Source of the DNA: Rhizobium freirei PRF 81
Lineage (GTDB): Bacteria; Pseudomonadota; Alphaproteobacteria; Rhizobiales; Rhizobiaceae
Direction of reading: 5' to 3'
Length of the DNA: 48,486 nucleotides
Assembly: GCF_000359745.1 (NCBI RefSeq)
Contig: NZ_AQHN01000069.1
Span: forward strand, 1 to 48,486
Shown here piece after piece: positions 1 to 8,116 of this stretch. The translations under genes were made by a program, and so were the position numbers. Numbering within the stretch: position 1 is the first letter of the stretch; the number at the start of each line of letters is the position of its first letter. The notes under the pieces were generated by a model that saw only the letters and a list, made by a program, of their open reading frames with translations, ran no database searches and was not told the origin of the DNA.

Positions 1-51
1 TTCAACAACCCGCGGGCAGCGGTGATAAGTTCACCGCTGCCACAGATTAAG

Positions 52-546
52 TCACTCAACCGGCTTGATCGAGGCGACGATTGCCTTGACCTCAGCATCG
101 TGCTTGTCTTCTGCCCCCTTGTCTCCCCAGTACGTCACCACGAGAGCGTTGTCAGCGCTCACCTGTACGATGAGCAAGCCGACGCTAATTGGACCGTTTT
201 CATCCTTACCATCCCACTCCAGGGTGGCCATCTGCATACCGTTGACGTCGGTAGCGGGCGTCTCCTTTTGAGTAGAGGGGTCGATCGTCACTTTGTTTTT
301 TGCGAGAAAATCGATCGCACCGGTAACAACTTTCTCCATGGATTTGGCGCTGGCGACCTCGGCTGAAAGATAGACTGCAGAATCGGCCGAGGTCCCCTGG
401 ACGCCGCCGTCGGTTTCCTCCGGCTTCCAGCTATCTGGAATGGTGATACTTGCGACGGGCTTGTCACCAGGAAATGTCAGGGTTGCAGCGTGCGCCGCAA
501 GAGGAGACATTAATGCAAGCAAGGCCAATGCGATGATTTTCTTCAT
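52..546 (-). CDS. Small exported protein of unknown function
   Basis: Encodes 164 aa. The first 21 residues form a clear Sec signal peptide: two lysines, a hydrophobic run rich in Leu and Ala, then AHA-A as the cleavage site. The mature part (about 143 aa) is soluble and acidic, with alternating beta-like and helical stretches and a GKDENGP loop. This gives a compact look resembling small periplasmic PsbP/DcrB-like folds, but that is only an impression and no catalytic motif is visible. I chose the ATG at 546 because it begins the signal peptide and has an AGGAT-like ribosome site just upstream; an upstream in-frame start at 627 would bury the signal peptide. It stands alone, with no partner gene in the window. 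Function unknown. Confidence 0.75.
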   Translation of the reverse strand: MKKIIALALLALMSPLAAHAATLTFPGDKPVASITIPDSWKPEETDGGVQGTSADSAVYLSAEVASAKSMEKVVTGAIDFLAKNKVTIDPSTQKETPATDVNGMQMATLEWDGKDENGPISVGLLIVQVSADNALVVTYWGDKGAEDKHDAEVKAIVASIKPVE

Positions 547-1204
547 GGTAGAATCCTTAAAGCTTAAAGCCGATATACCGGATGGCCATGAGACGTCTAA
601 ATACAACATATTAAGATCGTGACCCACTTGGCGAACGAAGGAACACGTTTAGAGAGAACAAACCCAACCGAGACATGCTGTTGTTACTGGCATGCTCAGT
701 CTGACATCAATCTCTAGTCGCAGGCCGTATCGTCATACTCGATAGTTGCGCAAAGATAGTTAGGTCGCGGATATTAAAATCCACATTAAATTGACTGCAA
801 TTCCCATTTCGCGATCGCCTAGAGTTGGTGGGAATTAGGAAAGGATTTCATAAGCCCGTCCCCGCCCGACCGGGTCAATGCCGAGCGGAAGCGACCAGCA
901 CAACCTCGACCTCAGCCAGCGGCGTGCGGACGCAATCAAGGAAATCCTTGCGGCACCTTCGCGGCTGCACTTGATCGTCTCTTCGCGGTCGGGATCGACG
1001 AGGCTTCCCGATTGTGGGCTTGAAATCAATGTCGTCGGGGGTGTCCACCCCATCATTAAAGGGGCACAGATATCGGCGCGTGACTCGTTCAGCTCTCAAA
1101 TTGCGGCTTACATCTTAAGGGTGCGATTTACACATATATACAATCATAGCAGCGTAGATGCCTTGGACTGTTATTACTCACATCGCGCATGTTCGCCCTT
1201 CCTT
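547..1204. other. Intergenic stretch with gene debris
   Basis: About 660 bases between two leftward genes. The only recognisable content is a degraded OmpA-like domain on the plus strand near 878-1023, listed separately. The rest (547-860 and 1030-1204) shows no credible coding region on either strand. It is more AT-rich around 740-830, where a promoter for the 52-546 gene or a lost gene could lie. No RNA gene was recognised. Confidence 0.5.
878..1023 (+). pseudogene. Remnant of an OmpA/MotB-type peptidoglycan-binding domain
   Basis: The segment GSDQHNLDLSQRRADAIKEIL matches the core helix of OmpA-like C-terminal domains, in which Asn-x-x-Leu-Ser-x-x-Arg-Ala precedes the variable loop. Reading then has to change frame near 945-955 to continue as TFAAALDRLFAVGIDEASRL, which fits the next strand of the same domain, and it stops at the TGA at 1021-1023. 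No N-terminal part, signal peptide or upstream GHTD motif is present. It is therefore a frameshifted fragment of a former outer-membrane or lipoprotein gene. The identification rests on one motif and the frame change. Confidence 0.5.
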
Positions 1205-1909
1205 TTATCGGCCAAGCATTGCACTAACCCCAATAACCACGCAGCCATTCCCCGCACTTGGTAAGAGCATGAAGCGCTGGCCGTTGGGGTCTTCGATCAA
1301 AGGCAGGCCATTCAGATTAGCAATTGCTCTGCCTTTGCCAAGAAGGTTGGCCTGCAATGCGCCGCAGCTACGCGCCGAGGGTAGAACCTGCATGCCGATA
1401 CCGTCGCATTTCCCGCTTTTGGACGGCACCACGGCAACCACCGAACCGGCGCGGGGCCCTGCTTGCTGCACATAGCGCAGACCGGCGATTGAGCCAAACA
1501 GCCGCTCATCAGGACTGTCCGGAGATGGTGCCCAGAATGAGAATGCCTCGTGCGGCGCATCAATGGAATAGGGCAAGAGCCGTGCGAGCGTGTCGGTACA
1601 GGTTTTTACGCCCGCTTGTTTGGCGTGAAGCAGAGCCATGAATTCGGGCGCCTGGGCAGCTTCTCCAGCCGGAAGTGCTGGGACGAGCGTTACATCTTTC
1701 TTCGGCCCAGAGGACTTTTCCGGCTTTTTCTGTTTCGCCGACGCTCTATCCGGCTGGGGTGCCGGAACGCTCTGGGTTTGGGCGACGGCAAAGCCGGAAC
1801 CGAAGAGAGGCGATAGGGACGTGGAGAGGACTGTTGAAAAAATCAGGCACCACAGACGCGCGGTGGCGCCAAGGTCAGGCTTTGCCTGGATGGGGCGGAA
1901 GAACACCAT
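1205..1909 (-). CDS. Exported protein of unknown function, downstream of the adhesin
   Basis: Encodes about 234 aa. A hydrophobic stretch ending in GFAVAQ looks like a long, atypical signal peptide. A Lys/Pro/Ser-rich linker (EKSSGPKKD) follows, then a globular part with Cys residues spaced like a disulfide-bonded secreted domain (TCTDTL, GKCDG, RSCGAL, NGCVV). The ATG at 1909 lies six bases after the stop of the upstream autotransporter gene, so the two are very likely co-transcribed and perhaps translationally coupled. A TTG at 1921 would overlap the adhesin stop. Partnership with the adhesin is likely from this spacing: a periplasmic helper of adhesin assembly, or a co-secreted factor, would fit. 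No known family was recognised. Confidence 0.7.
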   Translation of the reverse strand: MVFFRPIQAKPDLGATARLWCLIFSTVLSTSLSPLFGSGFAVAQTQSVPAPQPDRASAKQKKPEKSSGPKKDVTLVPALPAGEAAQAPEFMALLHAKQAGVKTCTDTLARLLPYSIDAPHEAFSFWAPSPDSPDERLFGSIAGLRYVQQAGPRAGSVVAVVPSKSGKCDGIGMQVLPSARSCGALQANLLGKGRAIANLNGLPLIEDPNGQRFMLLPSAGNGCVVIGVSAMLGR

Positions 1910-1914
1910 TACTC

Positions 1915-3336
1915 TTACCAAGCCATAGTCAGGCCGACACGTCCCCCAGCCGTGCCGTGGGAAAGTCCCAAGCCGAATCCGCCATTGGCGACAATTGTGT
2001 CTGAAAGCCGGATTTGACCGCTGACGGCAAAAGCCGCTGCTCCCTGGAAGGCGCCGAAATTGGTAGAAATGGCATAGGTCTTGTCCGACGGCAGTGCGCC
2101 GCCGCCCATGGCAATCGCCATCGCGGAGCCCTCAAAGGCTTTGTCAATTTGTGTCTGGAGACCATGGATCTGCCCTTGGAGGCCATTGACCTGCGTCTGA
2201 ATGCCGTCAACCTGATTTTTAAGAGCACCATTGCTAGTTGAGGCAATGGCGGCATTCAACTGATCGAGGTTGACAGCATCCGTTCCTGCGGTACCTGCCG
2301 CGACGTTGGTAATCTGGCGTTCGCTACCCGCGGAGCCGACGGAAACCGTGTTGGCGCGATCCGCCACTGAACCGGCGCCAAGAGCTACAGAATTGTCCGC
2401 GCTGGCCGAAGAACTTGCGCCAAGTGCCATGGAGAAGGAGCTTGAGGCCGAGGCCGAATTTCCCACAGCAACCGCGCTATCTGCAGAGGTCGAGGCGTAG
2501 TAACCGACCGCGGTGGACGATATGCCCGACGCGCTTGCTCCCGCACCCACGGCCAAAGCATTGGTCGCGCTCGCGGCGGCGTGTGAACCTAAGGCAGTGG
2601 AAGAAGATGCAATAGCTTCCGAACTGTCACCTACCGCCAGTGCATAGTTGGCGGCGGCACTCGAACTGCTTCCAAAGGCGGAAGCATACATGCCGGAGGC
2701 AACGCTGTTTGAACCATAAGTCGAAGAGCCGAAGCCGGAAGCGGTTGCTCTGTCGCCAAAAGCCGCAGCACCTGTTGCTGACGCAGTTGTATGCTCACCG
2801 AAAGCCAGAGATTGATCGCCAGATGCGGCAGATGCATAGCCCATGGACATAGAATATGTTCCGCCGGCCGTGCTGAACGTGCCGATGGCGATTGCTGCTG
2901 TTGCTGTATCCGTCACCGAGGCCTTGTCTCCCACTGCCACTGACGCATCGGACAGCGCGCTGGCGGCGGTTCCCACGGCTGTCGATCCTGTGCCTCCCCC
3001 TGTGGCTGCAGAACCAAGAGCAGTGCTCTCACGTTGGCTGGCAGACGAAGCGCTACCAATAGACGTGGAAAATGAACCAGTAGCCTGAGCGTTGCTACCA
3101 ACGGCGACGGAATTGCCTCCGGTTGAAGTACTTGTAGTTCCGACAGCGATTTCCGATGCCGAGGTGTTTTCCGCGCTTGCAGCTGGTGTCGTGGCTGGCG
3201 CGGTGACGGTCTGGGCTACCGCGCTAGAGAAAAACAGCGGCAAAGTCACAGCAGGCGCGAGCATTGCGCTCAATCGTCCCGCCTTTAGAAACTGGGTGAG
3301 TTCTTTCGTTTTTATGCGAACGTTCTGTGCTGTCAT
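1915..3336 (-). CDS. Trimeric autotransporter adhesin (YadA/Hia type)
   Basis: Encodes 473 aa, short for the family. The N-terminus (about 1-42) is a long signal peptide ending in SSAVAQ. Residues about 55-340 are a run of roughly 14-residue head repeats of the form S-x-A-x-G-x-x-A-x-A-S-G-x-x-S, the left-handed beta-roll of YadA heads (Hep_Hag repeats). A neck follows (RQITNVAAGTAGTDAVNLDQL), then a short coiled coil with heptad repeats of Gln/Ile/Val (VDGIQTQVNGLQGQI). The C-terminal membrane anchor of four beta strands ends in Trp, as expected for an outer-membrane barrel. Three chains should form one 12-strand barrel displaying the head for binding surfaces or other cells. It lies divergent from an AraC-type regulator and overlaps the reading window of the downstream exported protein. 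Confidence 0.93.
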   Translation of the reverse strand: MTAQNVRIKTKELTQFLKAGRLSAMLAPAVTLPLFFSSAVAQTVTAPATTPAASAENTSASEIAVGTTSTSTGGNSVAVGSNAQATGSFSTSIGSASSASQRESTALGSAATGGGTGSTAVGTAASALSDASVAVGDKASVTDTATAAIAIGTFSTAGGTYSMSMGYASAASGDQSLAFGEHTTASATGAAAFGDRATASGFGSSTYGSNSVASGMYASAFGSSSSAAANYALAVGDSSEAIASSSTALGSHAAASATNALAVGAGASASGISSTAVGYYASTSADSAVAVGNSASASSSFSMALGASSSASADNSVALGAGSVADRANTVSVGSAGSERQITNVAAGTAGTDAVNLDQLNAAIASTSNGALKNQVDGIQTQVNGLQGQIHGLQTQIDKAFEGSAMAIAMGGGALPSDKTYAISTNFGAFQGAAAFAVSGQIRLSDTIVANGGFGLGLSHGTAGGRVGLTMAW

Positions 3337-3542
3337 TTTTCGCCCTTGAGCAGCGTTTCGAAATCCAAGATTCCTTCCATTCCGTTTCTATCTAGATCGA
3401 AGGATGCGCGATCTCTTGTCCGGAAAGGAGGAAAAAGTAGTCCAAAATGGATGTCCGCAATTGTTCCTGGCGGCATTGTTTCTTGCGAAATCAAAATTAT
3501 GCTCGGAACTTGATTGGGTGTTACCGCCGTTGGGGTGTGCAT
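3337..3542. promoter_or_regulatory. Divergent promoter region between adhesin and AraC-type regulator
   Basis: About 200 bases separate the adhesin start from the regulator start, so both promoters must lie here. A strong AAGGAGG sits at about 3425-3431 on the plus strand, 15 bases before an ATG at 3447 that is in frame with the regulator. That longer start is possible but adds 32 residues with no homology to AraC N-termini. I could not define the operator. Confidence 0.5.
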
Positions 3543-4532
3543 ATGAGTGAAGAGCGAGTTCGTACTTCCGCCATTCGATTTTCAACGGAGGATTTCCCGG
3601 AAAAACATCGGCTGGAGGCGTGGCGCGAGCTTATCGGGCGTGTTGCCATGGGTGCCGATCTGTTGCCTTTAAAAGAAAAGAGCCCGATCGTCATTATGGA
3701 GCGGCGAATGATCGGCGATATTGGGTTGGTAAAAGCGGAGCAACCTGCATATCGCTCGATCCGCTCTAAGTCGTCGCTCGCCAACAGCCCCGATAACCTG
3801 CTTTTGTTCTGTGCGGAAGGTCTTGTAAGGGTTGAACAATCGGGGCGGGAAGTCACGCTTGAAGCGGGCAGTGCGACTTTGATTGACACCACCGTCGAAG
3901 GCAAAGTGATTATTCCTGAAACGCACAGAGGAGGAGGCTTGGTCCTCAAAAGGTCGGCGCTAGAGCCGATGTTGAGATCAAATCATCTGGATAATCCAAA
4001 TCTTATTCCGAAACATGATGAGATTTTGAATTATATCAAGAAATACATCACTTTTCTTTGGGAGCTGCAGCCAGAATCGGCCGCTTTTCAGGCGTCCATC
4101 ACGAGCCATATTCATGAGCTTGTGGCGCTTATGCTTGGCGCTCACAACGACGTTGCGGAGTATTCTGCTGCGACTGGTGGATTGGCGGCCATGCGGCTCA
4201 CGCAGATTGCCGATTATGTGAAGGCCAATTTGCATCGGCGAGAGCTTTCTCTCAGCGAGATAGCGGCGCAGCAAAGAGTTAGCGCCCGCTATCTACGCTC
4301 TCTACTGGAGAGCAAAGAAATGACTTTTTCAAAATTGGTACGGGACATGCGCCTAGAGAAGGCTCGCCACATGCTGACTCAGCCGCAATACCTGTTCGTC
4401 AAGATCTCTACCATTGCCTACGATTGCGGTTTCGGCGAACTATCCAATTTCAATCATGCTTTCAGGGCACGTTTCGGCCAAACGCCTCGTGAAATTAGAG
4501 AAATGGCCAAAAAATCAGCGCGAGACACTTAA
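3543..4532 (+). CDS. AraC-family transcriptional regulator
   Basis: Encodes 329 aa. The N-terminal part (STEDFPEKHRLEAWRELIG onward) is typical of the AraC_binding_2-type sensor domain (AraC-binding-like). It includes an effector-pocket strand pattern and VRVEQSGREVTLEAGSATLIDT, a cupin-like beta region. The C-terminal 100 residues carry the two helix-turn-helix motifs of the family: LSLSEIAAQQRVSARYLRSLLE and the signature ISTIAYDCGFGELSNFNHAFRARFGQTPREIRE. The start at 3543 has a G-rich ribosome site and begins just before the conserved domain. It is transcribed away from the trimeric autotransporter and is the obvious candidate to control it; the inducer cannot be read from sequence. Confidence 0.9.
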   Translation: MSEERVRTSAIRFSTEDFPEKHRLEAWRELIGRVAMGADLLPLKEKSPIVIMERRMIGDIGLVKAEQPAYRSIRSKSSLANSPDNLLLFCAEGLVRVEQSGREVTLEAGSATLIDTTVEGKVIIPETHRGGGLVLKRSALEPMLRSNHLDNPNLIPKHDEILNYIKKYITFLWELQPESAAFQASITSHIHELVALMLGAHNDVAEYSAATGGLAAMRLTQIADYVKANLHRRELSLSEIAAQQRVSARYLRSLLESKEMTFSKLVRDMRLEKARHMLTQPQYLFVKISTIAYDCGFGELSNFNHAFRARFGQTPREIREMAKKSARDT

Positions 4533-4599
4533 CTTCCGACCGATGCCTCTCCTGCAAAAATTCCGGTTGGTTGGCGAGGTTGTTCAGTTCGCAACGCGT

Positions 4600-4618
4600 T
4601 GACCCAGATTTGTATTTG
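4600..4618 (+). repeat. Left copy of imperfect direct repeat flanking the 4.7-10.0 kb cassette
   Basis: TGACCCAGATTTGTATTTG here and TGACCCATATTTGTTCTTG at 10067-10085 agree at 16 of 19 positions in the same orientation. Weaker similarity (AGTT..CAAC) extends about 20 bases to the left. The two copies bracket exactly the five lower-GC genes, as attachment or duplication scars of a mobile cassette would. No integrase is nearby, so this is suggestive only. Confidence 0.35.
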
Positions 4619-4751
4619 CGGCTGATCCATTCAATGGCTGAGAATCCGTTGACGAATTTGCGATGTCAGCATCCGGGAAGGGTCACGACGAAATGCAAAG
4701 TTGGATGAAATCTCGACACAAATGAACAGCTCTCGAACCAAAGTGGCTGCA

Positions 4752-6209
4752 TTATATTATCTCCTGACCGATTTTTAAGATCTTTACTTCAACTTGCTGG
4801 GTGTTGAAGCCGGAATTGATAATGTTCCCTTCGTGGACAGCCATGCTCGTCTCGGAGATCATTGATATGGTTACGAGTTTTCCATCGTTCGAGCCCCCCA
4901 CAATAAGCAACTTATCACCGGGACGGACGTCAAGTTGGGCGTGTGACATATTAATGATGTCGGGCTTACAGAAGATGCTGTCGTCAGCGTAAACGACCGG
5001 CAATCCCTCAGTAGCTCGGATTGAAAATCTCCCATACCGAGAACCGATGCGTTGGCCAACTTGAATGTATATCTGCCGTAGGCGGTGCACATAAGGATCT
5101 TCCAATCGCATCTGAATACTTGCTCTTATCGCTTTCTCATCGAATTCAGACGGAGGTCGTGTTCCTTTTGGGAAAAGAACCGAGCCAACTGCTTTGAGCA
5201 ATTCAGAATTGTGGCTGCGTGGATCAAGAGCAAGCCGTTCCAGGTCAAAAATAGTGCGAACACCGAATTTCCAGAGTTCCGCCAGCGCCACGGGACCAAC
5301 TGAAGCGCAGAGCTGAGCCTGAGCGACCCAATCCATGATCTGATAAACACCATAAGGTGTCTCGACAAACAACATTAATGGATTTGCCGCAGCCAAATTC
5401 TGAGTGGAAATAATGTGGAAGTCTGAAAGACGATCCCGGATCTTCGTGTCAATTCCATCAATTAGTTCCAAGGGAATGGCTTTGAAGTAGCGGTAGATCT
5501 GCTCATTATCTTGCTTGAAATTCCAGAGCCGGCTTCGACTCAGAATTGCACGTTGAGCTGCTTGAGGCAAGAATCCCGCGGCGAATGCGATTAGTATGGA
5601 GACTTCGTCCCTCACTGCACCAATCACAGGTAGTTTGTTATTAAAAAACGCATCGCTCGCGCGAACGATTATTAGTGCAAGCGCTATCCCAGCTAACATG
5701 TCGAGCGTTGAGGCAATAAAAAGCGATGGGCTAAGATCGAAATTGTGAATAGCCTGTGCGAGCGATCGCATGGCGGCCAAATAGGCACCCAAGAATGCCG
5801 CGCAAGCTACATCACGGAAGAGTACGGTGACAGGGATGCTTGATATCGCGAGGACTTTCGGCAACGAAAGTGCCAGTAGTTTAAGGCAGATCCATGCTCC
5901 CAATCCACTAACAACGCCGAACGGGATTATGGCGACTAGCCAAGCCCAATTGGCAAAGTCTTTAGGCCTACGGACCACGCCGCTTCCGTAATTTTCGGGC
6001 AAAAAATACTTAAATTTCACGAATTCAAATGACGGTATCAGCCTATCACCGGCAGGCAGGCCGGGGGGGCTAAAAACCGTTGCCAAGTCCTGGATGATTT
6101 CTTGCCTATGGCTTTTTACGGTCTGCCGGATGACAACCAAGGATATCGGCAGCACGACGCCAACGAAGGCTGCTATCATTAGATGCCATGTGTCAGAGTC
6201 GAGCATCAT
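4752..6209 (-). CDS. Multi-pass membrane protein with helix-hairpin-helix-like segments
   Basis: Encodes 485 aa. The N-terminal half holds about five membrane helices, at roughly 8-28, 85-108, 122-145, 163-185 and 198-215. The cytoplasmic half contains two segments shaped like helix-hairpin-helix motifs: IDGIDTKIRDRLSDFHIIS..LAAANP near 255-285, and VGPVALAELWKFGVRTIFDLERL near 310-335. The C-terminus (from about 415) is a beta-rich domain with DDSIFCKPD, RPGDKLLIVGG and a final VKILKIGQ strand. The start is the ATG at 6209, with GGAGG six bases upstream; a TTG at 6221 is less likely. It is the second gene of the leftward arm of the cassette. The family is not recognised. The shape suggests a membrane-anchored sensor or scaffold, and the hairpins might bind nucleic acid or protein; both are inferences. 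Confidence 0.75.
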   Translation of the reverse strand: MMLDSDTWHLMIAAFVGVVLPISLVVIRQTVKSHRQEIIQDLATVFSPPGLPAGDRLIPSFEFVKFKYFLPENYGSGVVRRPKDFANWAWLVAIIPFGVVSGLGAWICLKLLALSLPKVLAISSIPVTVLFRDVACAAFLGAYLAAMRSLAQAIHNFDLSPSLFIASTLDMLAGIALALIIVRASDAFFNNKLPVIGAVRDEVSILIAFAAGFLPQAAQRAILSRSRLWNFKQDNEQIYRYFKAIPLELIDGIDTKIRDRLSDFHIISTQNLAAANPLMLFVETPYGVYQIMDWVAQAQLCASVGPVALAELWKFGVRTIFDLERLALDPRSHNSELLKAVGSVLFPKGTRPPSEFDEKAIRASIQMRLEDPYVHRLRQIYIQVGQRIGSRYGRFSIRATEGLPVVYADDSIFCKPDIINMSHAQLDVRPGDKLLIVGGSNDGKLVTISMISETSMAVHEGNIINSGFNTQQVEVKILKIGQEII

Positions 6210-6282
6210 TTTCGCCTCCAATTACTAGCAGGCAATTTGGGAAGATGCGGCAACATCGAATTCTCTCCAACGTAGACAGGTA

Positions 6283-6828
6283 TTAGAGCGGCTCTCCGTC
6301 AATAACGACAAATGCATTCGAAACTGGCTGCCCGTTGTGATGGGGAAACTGACTTCCGCAGAACGTTTTCAGATCATTGATGGCCGCGATGACTCGATCG
6401 CGACTGTCGATGAAGGGGATATCGACGTCTGCGCTGCGAAGCTGTCCAGTCAGATTGATGCAGCCGACGCTCGCAAGGAACCCGTGCCCTGGATGCACTA
6501 GGATTTCGGTTCTGTTTCCGGCATGGAGCACCTCGAATCCGGGTTTGGGTGTCTGATCAGGATCGGCGCTGACGAGATAGCCGATCGTGACGTAGTGCAA
6601 GCCGTCGTGAGTGCCAATTGGATAGATTCCCGCTTCGATCCGCCTTCCGTTCCCTTGCACCTTATTGTCGCCCGGCCCCTTCGTCTCGACAGCGGTGCCG
6701 GAGAGTTCAGCAACCGCAGCGCCGTCATGGAAGACTTGATAGGACCCGATAGTGCGTTTTCGACCGCGCCTATCCTGAGCGCTTGTACGTTGGATAAATA
6801 GTTCCCAACCGCGACCTGTGATTGGCAT
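6283..6828 (-). CDS. L,D-transpeptidase/DUF5675-like protein
   Basis: Encodes 181 aa from the ATG at 6828, preceded by GGAGAA at a good distance; an upstream in-frame ATG at 6888 has no such site. The core is beta-rich: ...GRRIEAGIYPIG near 61-72, GFEVLHAGNRTEILVHPG near 97-114, then SVGCINL near 120-126. A His (112), a short glycine-rich loop and Ser-x-Gly-Cys (Cys123) is the arrangement of the active site of YkuD L,D-transpeptidases, and also of the DUF5675 family found beside phage and secretion effector genes. It has no signal peptide. If active it would cut or link peptidoglycan peptides. It lies 73 bases upstream of the membrane protein gene in the same direction and opposite a lysozyme-like gene, so two cell-wall enzymes sit in one cassette. 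Confidence 0.65.
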   Translation of the reverse strand: MPITGRGWELFIQRTSAQDRRGRKRTIGSYQVFHDGAAVAELSGTAVETKGPGDNKVQGNGRRIEAGIYPIGTHDGLHYVTIGYLVSADPDQTPKPGFEVLHAGNRTEILVHPGHGFLASVGCINLTGQLRSADVDIPFIDSRDRVIAAINDLKTFCGSQFPHHNGQPVSNAFVVIDGEPL

Positions 6829-7166
6829 CCGCGTTCTCCGCCAAATGATGAATTTAGGCACGGTGACGGCACGCCAAACCGCAACCAAAGCGAGCTTGGC
6901 TGAGCGATCAATTCGTCGAACTAAACAATAAATTTCCGATGCAGAATATATATTGCAATTTTAACGACGGTATGCAATTCATTTTTTATCGCATATAGTT
7001 CAACCGTATGCACAATTAAGTACATTACGCATATCCGGCATGCGTGCTGGAGGTTGTATTTCGCGAACCATCCTCGAAGTTTGCAGTTTCGAATAAATCT
7101 TGCTCTGGTGCTAATTCGTTGGCTTAGGCCCGCAAGAGTAATTTTGCGTGATATCTGGAGGGCTAA
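6829..7166. promoter_or_regulatory. AT-rich divergent control region with repeated TATGCA boxes
   Basis: This 338-base gap is the only place both arms of the cassette can start. It is far richer in AT than its flanks, especially 6920-7020. Three related boxes lie close together: TATTGCAATT at 6951-6960, TATGCAATT at 6971-6979 and TATGCACAATT at 7007-7017. The last two sit in a similar frame (CGGTATGCA and CCGTATGCA). They could be operator half-sites for an unlinked regulator, as none is encoded in the cassette. No gene is seen inside. Confidence 0.45.
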
Positions 7167-8063
7167 ATGTGCAGAAGGCTTTGGTCGCCACTCATGCTTG
7201 CCTTAGCGATCGCCTTGTGGGGATCATCAGTTTTCGCCGAGGGTCAATCACATCAAGCTCAGATTTTGGTCGCGCCAGGCTTGGACGCCAAGATAGTTCA
7301 GCTTCAAATAGATCAGTTAGGTATCCGACGATTGGAATCGGCCGACAGTGATGTCGGTACTTTCTTGTCTCGGTTTCATGCAGGGGATCACGTCTTAATT
7401 GTCGTTGACGACGAGAAAGATCCAAAGACGATTGTGTCCGCCAGCGTCCCCCGCATCGAAATCCCGACGTCGAATGTCGTGATCGCAATCGTTGCCAGCG
7501 GCATCGTGCTTGCAGCGGTAGGATTTCTGTTCGTTCGAGCAAATCTTCTCGAATTGATCAGGGGAGAAGATGGTCGCTATAGCAAGTCGAAACTGCAAAT
7601 GGCTTCATGGTTTCTGGCCGTTTTCTCCATTTATCTGGCGGCGACAGGATTGCGTGTCCTCTATTTTGGGGTCGCATTCATCGGCGGAATTAACGTACCG
7701 CAAAATCTTGTCCTATTGACTGGCTTGAGCGCGTTCACTTTCGGAGCGGCCAAAGCGGTGAGGACCCAAAAGGATGGCCAGGTTGAACGCGAAAATAATC
7801 CCCTCACGCGCGTACCCGCGAAAATAACCGACCTCGTTCAGAGCGACAATGGGCAATTTGATCTCGGTGACTCCCAGATGCTGCTTATCACCTTAATTGC
7901 GATCGTCGTCTTCATTGGAACGGCGATTGCATTTCTGCAAACCTTAGCGATGCAAGCGAGCATTACGCTGCCGGATGTCGATACAACAATACTATCGGCA
8001 GTTGGTTTGGGACAGGGAGCATACTTGTTTAAGAAGGCGGCATCAGCACCCGGAGAGGGATAG
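7167..8063 (+). CDS. Membrane protein with signal peptide, unknown function
   Basis: Encodes 298 aa. The N-terminus is a signal peptide (LMLALAIALWGSSVFAEG). An exported domain of about 80 residues follows (VAPGLDAKIVQLQIDQLGIRRLES...), reading like a small alpha/beta fold. Four hydrophobic helices lie at roughly 95-120, 145-175, 180-198 and 235-258, with a weaker one near the end (VGLGQGAYLFKKA). The ATG at 7167 has GGAGGG five bases upstream. It heads the rightward arm of the cassette, 53 bases before the lysozyme-like gene. No known family was recognised. A periplasmic sensor domain on a membrane core would fit a role in detecting envelope change or holding partner enzymes at the membrane. 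Confidence 0.72.
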   Translation: MCRRLWSPLMLALAIALWGSSVFAEGQSHQAQILVAPGLDAKIVQLQIDQLGIRRLESADSDVGTFLSRFHAGDHVLIVVDDEKDPKTIVSASVPRIEIPTSNVVIAIVASGIVLAAVGFLFVRANLLELIRGEDGRYSKSKLQMASWFLAVFSIYLAATGLRVLYFGVAFIGGINVPQNLVLLTGLSAFTFGAAKAVRTQKDGQVERENNPLTRVPAKITDLVQSDNGQFDLGDSQMLLITLIAIVVFIGTAIAFLQTLAMQASITLPDVDTTILSAVGLGQGAYLFKKAASAPGEG

Positions 8064-8116
8064 GCTTAGCCCGTCAAGCACTCTTACATATTCATCTGGA
8101 TCTTTCAAAGGGAACG

